From the NCBI GenBank assembly GCA_020633515.1, contig JACKDM010000031.1, positions 1 through 56,339 on the forward strand: a stretch of 56,339 nt of DNA, given 5' to 3'. Shown piece after piece: positions 41,996 through 50,392 of this stretch. Both the position numbers and the translations under genes were made by a program. The first letter of the stretch is position 1, and each line of letters starts with the position of its first letter. The notes under the pieces were generated by a model that saw nothing but the letters and a program-made list of their open reading frames with translations, did no database searches and had not been told where the DNA came from. This stretch comes from Myxococcales bacterium (lineage in GTDB: Bacteria > Myxococcota > Bradymonadia > UBA7976 > UBA1532).

Positions 41996-44900
41996 GCACT
42001 TCCGTTCTCCCCCTCCCCCGCCTCTTCGGCCCCGATCAGCGCGTCGTAGCGATACCGCGCGCCGTCGACGTGCGCCCGCAGCGCCTTGGCGGCCTCGGCG
42101 AGCGCGGCGGCGTCGACGTCGGCGAGCGCGGCGTCGGCGAGCAGGGCGGCGACGAGGCGCTTCATGCGCTCGCCGCGGTACCAGCGCACGCCCTCGTGGG
42201 TGTGCACCGCGAGCCATGCGCGCGCGGCGGGCGTCGAGACGGCGGCGACGAAGTCATCGACGACGGTCGCGGGATCGCCGCTCAGGCGGCCGTCGGTGAG
42301 CGCCTCGGCGAGCGCGGCGGTCTCGTCGTCGGCGAGCGCGCGGGTGACCTCGCGGGCGTCGAGGCGGCCTTGCGGGGTCAAGAGCCGGAGCGCGGCGACG
42401 ACGCGGTGCACGGCTCGATCGGCGTCGGAGATGGCATCGAGCGATGGCATCGCCAGCCGCTCGGCGCCGATGATGCCATGCGGCCGCGCGACCTCGCGCA
42501 GCGTGGCTTCGAGCGCGTCGAGCTCGTCGTCATCGGCGAGCGCCGCCCGCAGGAGCGCGGCGAAGGCGTCGACCGCCGGCTGCACCACCAGCGCCCGCCG
42601 CGCGACCGCGAGGTCGGGCACGCCGGCGCCGTCGAGCTTCGCGGCGAGCGCGTGCCACGCCGGATCGGCGTCCTCGATCGCGGCGAAGTCGAGCCAGACG
42701 ATGCACTGGTAGCCGGCGAGCTCGGCGTAGAGCCCGTCACGGGTGATCTCGGCGCCGGTGCGCAGGTACCACAGCCCGCCGACGTGGTCGCGGAAGCGAT
42801 AGAGCGTCTCGTCGTCGCGGAGCGCGAGGGCTTCCGCGAGCGCGCGGGTGACGAGCTCGGTCTCACCGCCGCTCGCGATGTTCATCGGCACCGAGACCCG
42901 AAAGCGCCCGCGGGTCGAGGCATAGGCGTTGTTGTAGACGACGATCGCGCGCTCCTCGCCCTCGCGGTTGCTGTAGGCGAAGACGTTGTCATCGGTGCCA
43001 TCGGACGGCGTCTCGAAGTCATACATCGCGAAGTGCGCCGCCTCGCTGAAGACATGCCGCCGCCGGATCAGCGGGAAGATCCGCCGCTCGTGCGCCTCGA
43101 TCAGCGCCAGATCGGGGATCTCGTCGCGGTAGGCGCGGCGGTACTCCATGCCATACTTCTCGGCGAAGCCCTCGACCTGACCGTGCCCGATCATCGGCAG
43201 CCCCGGCAGGGTGACGAGCAGGGTCGCGACCCCGAAGTACTTGTCACCGCGGCCGAACTGCTCGACGGCGGTCTCTTCGTCGGGGTTGTTCATGAAGTTG
43301 ACGTAGCGCTTGAGCACCTCGGGGCTGAACGCGAGCGTGTTGGCGATGGTCTTGCGAAAGCCCGCGTTGTCTTCGTGCTTGAGCATGTGCATGAACGCGC
43401 TGTTGTAGACGCGGTGCATGCCGAGCGTGCGCACGAAGTAGCCCTCCATCAGCCAGAACGCCTCGGCGAGCAGGAGCGTGTCGGGGACCTCGGCCTTCAC
43501 CCGGTCGACGACCTCGCGCCAGAACTCCTCGGGCATCTGTTGATCGAAGGTCTCGGGGTCGACGCCGTGCGCGGCGCGGCTCGGGATCGCGCCGCCGTCG
43601 CCGGGCGCGGGGTGCCACAAGCGGCGGATGTGACGGCGGGCCAGTGTCATCGCGGCGTCGAAGCGGATCACCGAGAAGCGGCGCGCGACCGCGAGGATGG
43701 TCTGAATGACCGCCTCGCGGGCGTCGGGGTCGAGGTAGTCGATCTGCGCGGTGTCGTTCCATGGCATCTGGGTGCCATCGTTGCCATGGTAGATGTAACA
43801 GGCTTCGCCGGTGGCATGGTCGACGCGCTTGAAGACCACCGCGGCGTCGGTGCGGGTCCAGTAGCCGTCTTCGAGGTAGACGCCGACGCGGTCGTCGGGC
43901 GAGAGGTCGGGGCCGGTGAAGCGATAGTTGGGGTAGGGCGGCGCGTCGAGGCGCAGGAAGCGCTCGGGGTGCTCGACGACCCAGCGGCCGTCGATGCCGA
44001 CGTGGTTGGGGACCATGTCGGCGGCGAGCCGGATCCCACGGGCGCGGGCGCGGTCGCGCAGGTCTTCGTAGGCGGCCTCGCCGCCGAGGTCTTCGGCGAT
44101 GACATAGTCATACAAGGCATAGGCCGATGACAGCGCCTCGGGGTTGCCCATCTTCTGCTTGATGGTGCGCGACGCGGTCGATCGCTCCCAGAGCCCGATG
44201 AGCCACAAGGCGTTGACGCCCCAGCCGGCGAGGCGGTCGAGCTCGTCGTCGGGGATCTCGTCGAGGCGGGTGATGGCACGGCCGTGGGTCTTGCTCAACT
44301 GGTCGAGCCAGACATGGGTGAGCTTGGCGACGAGGACGACGTTGCTCATCCAGTCGCGGTCGGGGGTGAAGTTCTCGACCTCTTCTTCGGCGGCGGCGAA
44401 CGAGATCGGCGCTTGCGGGCCGGGGCCGGCGAAGCGGGGGCGGCGCTCCTCGGTGACGACGTCGCGGGCGCGCAGCAGCGTCTGGTGCAGCTCGCCGGGC
44501 AGGATCCCGGTCCAGGCGGCGAGGATGTAGTCGAGCTGGCCGGCGAGGTCGCCGGGGCTCGCCTTCATCGGGGCGCGCAGCACGGCGGCGAGCGGCTCGC
44601 CGGCGAGGCCGGGGTCGGCTTCGAGCGCGGCCTCGATGGCGTGCACGACCTGACCGGCGGGGGCGCGGGCGCGCAGGTCGCTGTCGTCGAAGAGCGCGCG
44701 CAGCGGCGCCATGGCGGGGTTCTCGGCGGCGAGCGCGAGCAGCCAGAGCTCGACGGCGGCGCGGCGGTTGTCGGGCTCGGCGTCGTGGGGCGGGTAGAGC
44801 TCGCGGAAGGCGTCGAGGGTGCGGTCGACGGCCTCGCCGGTGGCCTCGCGGGCGGCGGCGAGCGCGCGGTCGAGGCGGTCGTCGCCCGCGCAGTGGCGGG

Positions 44901-45156
44901 CGAGCAGGTAGCGCAGCACCGACTGCACGAGCGCGCCGGAGAGCACCTCGCCGGGGGTCGCGCTCTCGGCGCCCTTGTCGCGGGCGCGCTCGGCGAGGCG
45001 CCAGACGGCGGTCTGCCGGTCGTCGGCGGGGGCGCGCAGGTCGGCGAGGTCGAAGCGGGTCTCGGCGGCCCGGGAGACGGGGAGGCCGAGGGCGAACCAG
45101 CCGCGCAGGTCGGCGGGGGTCGAATCGAGGATGGCGTCGAGCACGCGCGCCTCCAA
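41935..45156 (-). CDS. GH13 alpha-amylase-family enzyme with long helical flanks
   Basis: 1073 residues. N-terminal 260 residues are helical and unrecognised. The barrel carries GH13 region I DMVPNHVG near 372, region II IRFDAAM near 496 (nucleophile Asp), region III LLLAEAFW near 553 (Glu acid), and region IV FMNNPDEET near 618, where the usual NHD is NPD. A C-terminal sandwich (YSNREGEERAIVVYNNAY) and a 300-residue helical tail follow. Likely acts on alpha-glucans in the cytosol; no signal peptide. The last 20 residues or so lie antisense to the EEP partner gene and look like read-through, so the native C-terminus was probably shorter. ATG preceded by GGAGG. Confidence 0.88.
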   Translation of the reverse strand: MEARVLDAILDSTPADLRGWFALGLPVSRAAETRFDLADLRAPADDRQTAVWRLAERARDKGAESATPGEVLSGALVQSVLRYLLARHCAGDDRLDRALAAAREATGEAVDRTLDAFRELYPPHDAEPDNRRAAVELWLLALAAENPAMAPLRALFDDSDLRARAPAGQVVHAIEAALEADPGLAGEPLAAVLRAPMKASPGDLAGQLDYILAAWTGILPGELHQTLLRARDVVTEERRPRFAGPGPQAPISFAAAEEEVENFTPDRDWMSNVVLVAKLTHVWLDQLSKTHGRAITRLDEIPDDELDRLAGWGVNALWLIGLWERSTASRTIKQKMGNPEALSSAYALYDYVIAEDLGGEAAYEDLRDRARARGIRLAADMVPNHVGIDGRWVVEHPERFLRLDAPPYPNYRFTGPDLSPDDRVGVYLEDGYWTRTDAAVVFKRVDHATGEACYIYHGNDGTQMPWNDTAQIDYLDPDAREAVIQTILAVARRFSVIRFDAAMTLARRHIRRLWHPAPGDGGAIPSRAAHGVDPETFDQQMPEEFWREVVDRVKAEVPDTLLLAEAFWLMEGYFVRTLGMHRVYNSAFMHMLKHEDNAGFRKTIANTLAFSPEVLKRYVNFMNNPDEETAVEQFGRGDKYFGVATLLVTLPGLPMIGHGQVEGFAEKYGMEYRRAYRDEIPDLALIEAHERRIFPLIRRRHVFSEAAHFAMYDFETPSDGTDDNVFAYSNREGEERAIVVYNNAYASTRGRFRVSVPMNIASGGETELVTRALAEALALRDDETLYRFRDHVGGLWYLRTGAEITRDGLYAELAGYQCIVWLDFAAIEDADPAWHALAAKLDGAGVPDLAVARRALVVQPAVDAFAALLRAALADDDELDALEATLREVARPHGIIGAERLAMPSLDAISDADRAVHRVVAALRLLTPQGRLDAREVTRALADDETAALAEALTDGRLSGDPATVVDDFVAAVSTPAARAWLAVHTHEGVRWYRGERMKRLVAALLADAALADVDAAALAEAAKALRAHVDGARYRYDALIGAEEAGEGENGSAQGLSEKSTPLSPDTMVRSD

Positions 45157-45304
45157 AAGCGGCTTGGGCCGCCGTCTCGTGACGTCTGGCGGCCCCTATA
45201 TCACGTTCGGTCGGGTGGTGGACCGCTCGCAAAGGGTCTTACATCTGAATACACTCGACCGGACGTCCATCGGCGGGGCGTCGACCGTGTGTCCCGTGGA
45301 GACC

Positions 45305-46150
45305 ATGATGCGAACCAGCCACTGGCCGTCACCCGCCACCCCCGCCCGGCGGTCGAGCGTCGCGTTGATCGCGCTCGCGCTCGCCGGCTGCGTCACCCTG
45401 CCCCCGCCCCGCGACGCGGCGCCCGATCGGGTCGAGCCGCGGCTCGTCGAGACGACGACCCCGATCGCGCCGATCCGCCCGCCGCCACCGGCCCCGCCGC
45501 CGGTCGATCCGGCGCGCATCCCCGGCGGGCACCACCTCGCGAAGCTGCACCCCGAGGTGCGTCGGATGGCGCTCGCGCTCTACAGCGAGGCCGCCGCCGC
45601 GGGCGTCGAGCTGCGCTTCATCTCGGGCTACCGGGCGTTCAAGCCGACCTCGGCCAAGGCGCGCGCCGGGCGGGCGAGCTGGCACGAGTTCGGGATGGCC
45701 TTCGACCTCATCCTCGCCCACCGGCGCGACATGAAGACCGCGCTGCGCCACTACGACGACGACGAAGACGCCTGGGACACCGTCGGCGCGATCGGCGAGC
45801 GGCTCGGGCTGAAGTGGGGGCTCGAGTGGGGGCGGCACGAGGTCTTTCACTTCGAGTGGCACCCGGGCATGAAGTCGGCGATCCGGCGGGCCGATCTCGA
45901 GCGGCTGCTCGCCGACGCGGGCGCGGATGGCAAGGCGTACCCGAAGACGTGGTGGCGCTTCCCCGGGGGCGAGGCGCCGGCGGCGGTCGCGGTGACGACG
46001 CCCGCCGCCGAGGCCGCGGCGCCCGCCACGTCCGCCGCGCCCCCCATACCACCCGCCGCGCCGCCCGCCGATCCGCAGCGTCCCTCTCCCCCGCCGGCGC
46101 CCCGCGCGCCCCGTCGCGGTGGCATCGAAGCCGCGCCATCGGGTATCTGA
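45305..46150 (+). CDS. Lipoprotein M15 family D-Ala-D-Ala carboxypeptidase-like
   Basis: 281 residues. Signal peptide with lipobox LALAGC; Pro-rich linker ([20 protein letters not shown] pattern). The catalytic region has ISGYRAFKPTSAKARAG, SWHEFGMAFDLIL (zinc His and Asp) and HEVFHFEW (catalytic Glu region and second His), the M15 VanY/endolysin-type signature. The C-terminal tail is Ala/Pro-rich. It should trim peptidoglycan stem peptides or cross-links in the periplasm. Two adjacent ATGs (45305 and 45308) follow GGAG; the second has the better spacing. Divergent from the GH13 gene by 148 bases. Confidence 0.88.
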   Translation: MMRTSHWPSPATPARRSSVALIALALAGCVTLPPPRDAAPDRVEPRLVETTTPIAPIRPPPPAPPPVDPARIPGGHHLAKLHPEVRRMALALYSEAAAAGVELRFISGYRAFKPTSAKARAGRASWHEFGMAFDLILAHRRDMKTALRHYDDDEDAWDTVGAIGERLGLKWGLEWGRHEVFHFEWHPGMKSAIRRADLERLLADAGADGKAYPKTWWRFPGGEAPAAVAVTTPAAEAAAPATSAAPPIPPAAPPADPQRPSPPPAPRAPRRGGIEAAPSGI

Positions 46151-46182
46151 CCGACAACGCACCCGAGCGGAGGTCACCCCCC

Positions 46183-47445
46183 ATGCTGCGCCGGCTCCTG
46201 CCCTTCACCCTCGCCGCGCTCCTCGCCGCGCCCCTCGCCGCCTGCAACGGCGGCGGCGGCGACGACGACGACGATCCCACGCCCGACGCCGCGCCCGGCG
46301 ACGCCGCCGTCGACATGGGCGCGCCCCCGCCCGACATGGCGGTCGACGCCGCGCTCGTCGAGGGCGCCGAGCTCTCGGCCGATGTCTTCGAGGTCCCGAT
46401 CATCCCCCCCGGCCAGCGCGTCGAGCGGCAGGTCTGGCTCGCGAACACCGGCAACACGCCCTTCGAGATCACCGCGTTCCGCCTCGATGCCGCGGCCGGG
46501 GTGCGCTTCATCTACCAGTTCGAAGGCCGCCAGCCGGTGATCGCGATCACCGACGGCCGCGACCTCACCCCCTACCCGCTCGTCGTGCCCGCCGGCGAGC
46601 GGATCGCGCTGATCGTCGAGTACGCGCCCCGCGCCGCGGGCGAGCCGAGCGGCGAGCTGACCGTCGAGACGAGCCTCGCGAGCGGCGGCACCTTCACCGT
46701 GCGCATCGAGGCGGTCGACGCGATCGGCGAGATCAGCGCCGAGCCGGAGAGCGTCGCCTTCGGCCGGGTGCAGCCGGGCGAGGCCGAGACGGTCGACGTC
46801 ACCGTGCGCAACGTCGGGCAGGCCGCGCTCACCGTCACCGGCGTGCGCGTCGTCGGCCCCGATGACTTCACCGTGAGCATCGACGGCGCCCCGATCGGCG
46901 AGCTCGACGACCCCGATGGCGACGGCGCCCCCGGCCTCGGCGCCGGGCAGGCCTTCGTGGTGAGCGTCGGCTACGCCCCCGGCGCCGAGGGCCGCGACGA
47001 GGCGACGCTGCTCATCGAGAGCAACGACCCCGAGACCCCGACCCTGCGGGTGCCGCTGACCGGCAACGACACCACCGGCTGCATCCTCGTCGAGCCCGCC
47101 GACATGCTGCGGATCGACTTCGAGGTCGACGAGATGGACATCCAGGGCGAGGTGACCGTGCAGAACTGCGGCGGCCAGCCGCTGACGCTCGACAACGTGC
47201 GCTTCCGCCCCGGCACCCCGCCCGAGGTCTTCAGCTTCCCCGAAGGCAGCCTGCCCGAGTTCCCCGCCGAGCTCGCGCCCGACGAGGTCCTCACCGTGCT
47301 CATCGACATCACCCCGATCCCGGGCGACCTGCGCACCTACCGCGGCGCGTTGCAGATCATGAGCAACGACCCGAGCCAGCCGCAGATCGTCGTCGAGCTG
47401 ACCGCCGCGCCGCCCGAGGGCGTCGGCGAGGACGATGGCATGTAG
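46183..47445 (+). CDS. Lipoprotein with ASH-type (choice-of-anchor) Ig-like domains
   Basis: 420 residues. Lipobox PLAAC, then an Asp-rich stretch. Three consecutive beta-sandwich domains follow, each with the ASPM-SPD-2-Hydin-like pattern: RQVWLANTGNTPFEITAFRL, VDVTVRNVGQAALTVTGVRV and GEVTVQNCGGQPLTLDNVRF, with endings such as LIESNDPETPTLRVPLTG and IMSNDPSQPQIVVELTA. Such domains occur in surface proteins that bind filaments or carbohydrates. GGAGG lies 9 bases before the ATG. Stop codon abuts the convergent DUF421 gene with no gap. Possibly cotranscribed with the M15 gene 32 bases upstream. Confidence 0.85.
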   Translation: MLRRLLPFTLAALLAAPLAACNGGGGDDDDDPTPDAAPGDAAVDMGAPPPDMAVDAALVEGAELSADVFEVPIIPPGQRVERQVWLANTGNTPFEITAFRLDAAAGVRFIYQFEGRQPVIAITDGRDLTPYPLVVPAGERIALIVEYAPRAAGEPSGELTVETSLASGGTFTVRIEAVDAIGEISAEPESVAFGRVQPGEAETVDVTVRNVGQAALTVTGVRVVGPDDFTVSIDGAPIGELDDPDGDGAPGLGAGQAFVVSVGYAPGAEGRDEATLLIESNDPETPTLRVPLTGNDTTGCILVEPADMLRIDFEVDEMDIQGEVTVQNCGGQPLTLDNVRFRPGTPPEVFSFPEGSLPEFPAELAPDEVLTVLIDITPIPGDLRTYRGALQIMSNDPSQPQIVVELTAAPPEGVGEDDGM

Positions 47446-48009
47446 TCATCGCTCGCGTCGCGCGCGCAGTCGCTCGACGCCCACCACCCCATCGAACAGG
47501 CCGAGGTCGAGCTCGCGATCGGGCTCACCGTGCAGCACCGAGATGTCACCCGTCGTCTCGAGCACGACCGCGTGGATGTGGCTCGGATGCAGCACGTTGG
47601 CGAGCCGGAGCTGCGCGCGGATGTCATCCTCGGAGATGCGGGTGCGCGCCATGTTCTCGCGGATGTACTCCTCGCCCGCCATCAGCAGCACCGGGTCGTT
47701 GTCGATGACCTCGGACGCGCCCTTCGCCATGCGCACATGCGAGACGACCCGCTGCACGATCAGGAGCGCGAGCAGCCCGACGAGCCCCTGCGCGAGCGGG
47801 GTGTCCCGGCTGAGCGCGATCGTCGCCATCATCGAGCCGGTCGCGATCGTCGCCGCGAAGTCGAAGGCCGATGACTTGCGGAAGGTGCGCACGCCGTTGA
47901 GGCGGGTGAAGACGAGCACGACGAGGTAGATCGCGATCGCCGAGACGATGGAGCCGAGCAGCGCGGCGGGCTCGGCGGTGAACCAGGCGATGAAGGCATC
48001 GAGTGACAT
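47446..48009 (-). CDS. DUF421 (YetF-like) membrane protein
   Basis: 187 residues. Three TM helices in the first 90 residues (SIVSAIAIYLVVLVFTRL; FAATIATGSMMATIAL; LVGLLALLIVQRVVS), including the family sequence TRLNGVRTFRKSSAFDFA (R-x-x-S-x-F-D). The cytoplasmic C-terminal domain has ISEDDIRAQLRLANV and VLETTGDISVL, typical of DUF421. The family is linked to spore or stress physiology in Bacillus, but its biochemical role is unknown. The ribosome site GGGAG lies within an inverted repeat at 48011-48050. Confidence 0.9.
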   Translation of the reverse strand: MSLDAFIAWFTAEPAALLGSIVSAIAIYLVVLVFTRLNGVRTFRKSSAFDFAATIATGSMMATIALSRDTPLAQGLVGLLALLIVQRVVSHVRMAKGASEVIDNDPVLLMAGEEYIRENMARTRISEDDIRAQLRLANVLHPSHIHAVVLETTGDISVLHGEPDRELDLGLFDGVVGVERLRARRER

Positions 48010-48010
48010 C

Positions 48011-48050
48011 GGCGGCTCCCAGGGTGCATGACTCGTCGATGAGAGCCGCC
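48011..48050 (-). promoter_or_regulatory. Inverted repeat over the DUF421 ribosome binding site
   Basis: GGCGGCTC (48011-48018) and GAGCCGCC (48043-48050), perfect 8-bp arms with 24 bases between. On the minus strand the downstream arm contains the GGGAG site of the DUF421 gene, so a folded leader would hide it. It may also end the upstream lipoprotein transcript. Confidence 0.4.
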
Positions 48051-48078
48051 GGGAGTGCAGCCGGTCACGCCCCTGCGG

Positions 48079-49449
48079 TCACGGCGCGTCGCAGTCGACC
48101 GCCTCGACGGTGTAGTCGAACGCGACCGGCTCGCCGCGCCGCAGCCCGCCGTCGACCTCGACCCGGTAGCGCCGCCCCGCCTCGAGCTGCCCGTCGCCGG
48201 GCACGAACGCGATCGCCCACCCCGCGGCGCCCGGCGCGGCGAGCGCGCGGGCCTCGACCGGCAGCGCGACGCCGTCGACGCTGACCCGCACGACGGCGCG
48301 GGTGAGGTTGACGACGTTGCTCTGCACCGTCCAGCCGCCGAACCCCGTGAACGCCGCGTCGACCGGGAACGCGCCCGGCGCCGGCCACGCGACGAACGCC
48401 GGCTCGTCGGGGTCGCCGCGGTCGTCGAAGACATGCACGCACGAGCTGCGATCGGTCGAGCCGATCCCCACCGGCCCGAGCTGCGGCGCGAGCAGGTAGA
48501 GGCGGTGCACCAGACTCGGCACGTCGGGGTCGATCATGTAGGTCGGCACCGAGGCGATCGCCGGCTGCAGGTTGATGAGGCTCTCGAGCACGCCCTCGGC
48601 GGTGAGCGGCGAGTAACAGGGCGTGTCGGGGTCGAGGTGGTGGTCTTCGGTGCCATGCCAGAAGACGGCGAGCGCGCAGTGCTGCGCGAGCAGGTCGAGC
48701 GCGGGCGCGCGGGTGACCGGGGGCACGCCGGCGATGAGGCGCACCGTGTTGATCACTTCGAGGGTGTCGTCGCGCCAGCGGTCGCTCATGTCATCGGCGA
48801 TGCAGCGGTCGAAGTCGCCGGTCCAGACCTCGATGGGATCGGTGAGCAGCCGGGCGGCGCGCCAGCGGTCGCAGATCCGGGTCCGCGCGCCGCAGGCGCC
48901 GATCGCGGGGTCGCCCTCGCAGGCGGCGACCTCGTCGACGCAGCGCCAGGTGTTGGCGGCGCAGGTGCAGGTGCGCTCGCCGGGGTAGGACCGCCCGCAG
49001 CAGTCGAAGGGCGCGCCGCGGTGGCAGACGGCGCCGGCGAGGCGGAAGCATTGCGATCCGTCGACGATCTCGTCCCACGGCGGGCAGGCAGGCGGCGCGG
49101 CGTCGGGCATGGGCGCGGTGGCATCGGCGGCGGCGTCGATGGCATGGGTGGCATCCGGGCGGGCGTCGATGGCATCGATGGCATCGGGCTTGGAATCGGG
49201 CATGGCATCGACCGCGCTGCCATCGAGCGCCGCGTCGAGCACCATCGGTCCGCCGGGCAGGTCGTCGCAGACCACCCCGCCCGCGGTGCAGGTGCAGCGC
49301 AGCCGCCGCGCCTCGTCGTCGACGTGCTCGCCCTCGGCGAAGCGCCGCCCGTCGTGCTCACAGGTGACCGGCTCGTCGCAGCCCCCGGCGAGGCCGGCGA
49401 GCGTGGCCCAGCCGAGCAGGATCGGCATCCACGGGCGTGTCGGCGTCAT
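48079..49449 (-). CDS. Lipoprotein with Cys-rich modules and CAP/SCP-like domain
   Basis: 456 residues. Lipobox LAGGC near 24. A first Cys module resembles a von Willebrand C-type fold (CEHDGRRF...CTCTAGGVVCDD), then an Asp/Ala/Ile linker, a second Cys-rich module (CHRGAPFDCCGRSYPGERTCTC in pieces), and a region about 225-380 with the helical order of CAP domains: INTVRLIAGVPPVTRAPALDLLAQHCAL, WHGTEDHH, SLVHRLYLLAPQLGPVGIGS. CAP proteins are secreted with varied roles. A C-terminal Ig-like sandwich (GYRYRVEVDGGLRRGEPVAFDYTV pattern) ends the chain. ATG preceded by a G-run. Confidence 0.75.
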   Translation of the reverse strand: MTPTRPWMPILLGWATLAGLAGGCDEPVTCEHDGRRFAEGEHVDDEARRLRCTCTAGGVVCDDLPGGPMVLDAALDGSAVDAMPDSKPDAIDAIDARPDATHAIDAAADATAPMPDAAPPACPPWDEIVDGSQCFRLAGAVCHRGAPFDCCGRSYPGERTCTCAANTWRCVDEVAACEGDPAIGACGARTRICDRWRAARLLTDPIEVWTGDFDRCIADDMSDRWRDDTLEVINTVRLIAGVPPVTRAPALDLLAQHCALAVFWHGTEDHHLDPDTPCYSPLTAEGVLESLINLQPAIASVPTYMIDPDVPSLVHRLYLLAPQLGPVGIGSTDRSSCVHVFDDRGDPDEPAFVAWPAPGAFPVDAAFTGFGGWTVQSNVVNLTRAVVRVSVDGVALPVEARALAAPGAAGWAIAFVPGDGQLEAGRRYRVEVDGGLRRGEPVAFDYTVEAVDCDAP

Positions 49450-49649
49450 GGCATTCCCCCCCTTGTCGCCGGCGCGTCGTTCCCGCTCGCCGTGCTCGCA
49501 AGTCCACCCTGCGGGCGGGATCTCCGCAGCGTCGTCGCGCGCTGCGCGCTCGGCTCATCGTGGGCGAGGCGCGGGGTCGGCGCAAGCATCGGAGCGACCG
49601 TTCGGCGCCGCGCGGCATCCAGGAGCCGACCGACCCGAACGGAGGAGCC

Positions 49650-50330
49650 GTGGCCGCCCCGATCATCGTCCTCTTCGACATCGATGGCACCCTGATCAGC
49701 ACCGGCGGCGCCTCGCGCGCCGCGATCGTGGCGGCGTTCGTGCGGCGCTTCGGACGCGACGACCTCTTCGATGACTTCGCGTTCGGTGGTCGCACCGATC
49801 GGGGGATCGTGCGGCACGGGCTGACGCGGGCGGGGCTCGATCCGCGTGATGAAGACATCGATGACTTGATCGAAGAGTACCTGCCGGTGCTCGAAGCGAC
49901 GCTGGCGACGGCGCCGGAGCATCGCTTGCAGCCAGGAGTGATGGCGGTGCTCGACGCGCTCGTCGGGCGGTGCGCGCTCGGGCTCGGGACGGGCAATGTG
50001 GAGCGGGGGGCGCGGATCAAGATCGAGCGCTTCGGGCTCAACCCGCGCTTCGAATTCGGGGGCTTCGGCTGCGACGCCGAGGCACGGGCGGGGCTGATCG
50101 CGGCGGGGATCGCGCGGGGCGCGGCGCGGCTCGGGGTTCCGGTGGGCGGCTGCCGGGCGGTGGTGGTGGGTGATACGCCGCTCGACGTCGAGGCGGCGCG
50201 GGCGAACGGGGCGCGGTGCGTGGCGGTGGCGACGGGCGGGGCGACGCGCGCGGCGCTGATGGCGGCGGCGCCGGACGCGCTGTTCGACGATCTGACCGCG
50301 CGGGAGGTGGTCGAAGCCATCCTCGGGTGA
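49650..50330 (+). CDS. HAD-superfamily hydrolase, phosphoglycolate phosphatase-like
   Basis: 226 residues with motif I FDIDGTL near 9 (Asp nucleophile and acid), a helical cap (TDRGIVRHGLTRAG), motif II LGTGN near 108, and motif IV VVVGDTPLDVEAARANGA near 170. Resembles PGP/beta-phosphoglucomutase-type phosphatases; the substrate is unknown. The GTG start is chosen because GGAGGAG lies just upstream and the residues before it have no HAD character. Convergent with the aminopeptidase across a short tandem repeat. Confidence 0.9.
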   Translation: MAAPIIVLFDIDGTLISTGGASRAAIVAAFVRRFGRDDLFDDFAFGGRTDRGIVRHGLTRAGLDPRDEDIDDLIEEYLPVLEATLATAPEHRLQPGVMAVLDALVGRCALGLGTGNVERGARIKIERFGLNPRFEFGGFGCDAEARAGLIAAGIARGAARLGVPVGGCRAVVVGDTPLDVEAARANGARCVAVATGGATRAALMAAAPDALFDDLTAREVVEAILG

Positions 50331-50348
50331 TGGCTTCGGGTGGCTCGG

Positions 50349-50392
50349 CGATGACTCGACGATGACTCGACGATGACTCACCGATGGCTCAG
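50349..50392. repeat. 11-base tandem repeat between convergent genes
   Basis: Four copies of CGATGACTCGA with drift in the last two. The final copy contains the aminopeptidase stop codon; the first three add TGA on the plus strand. Confidence 0.7.
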
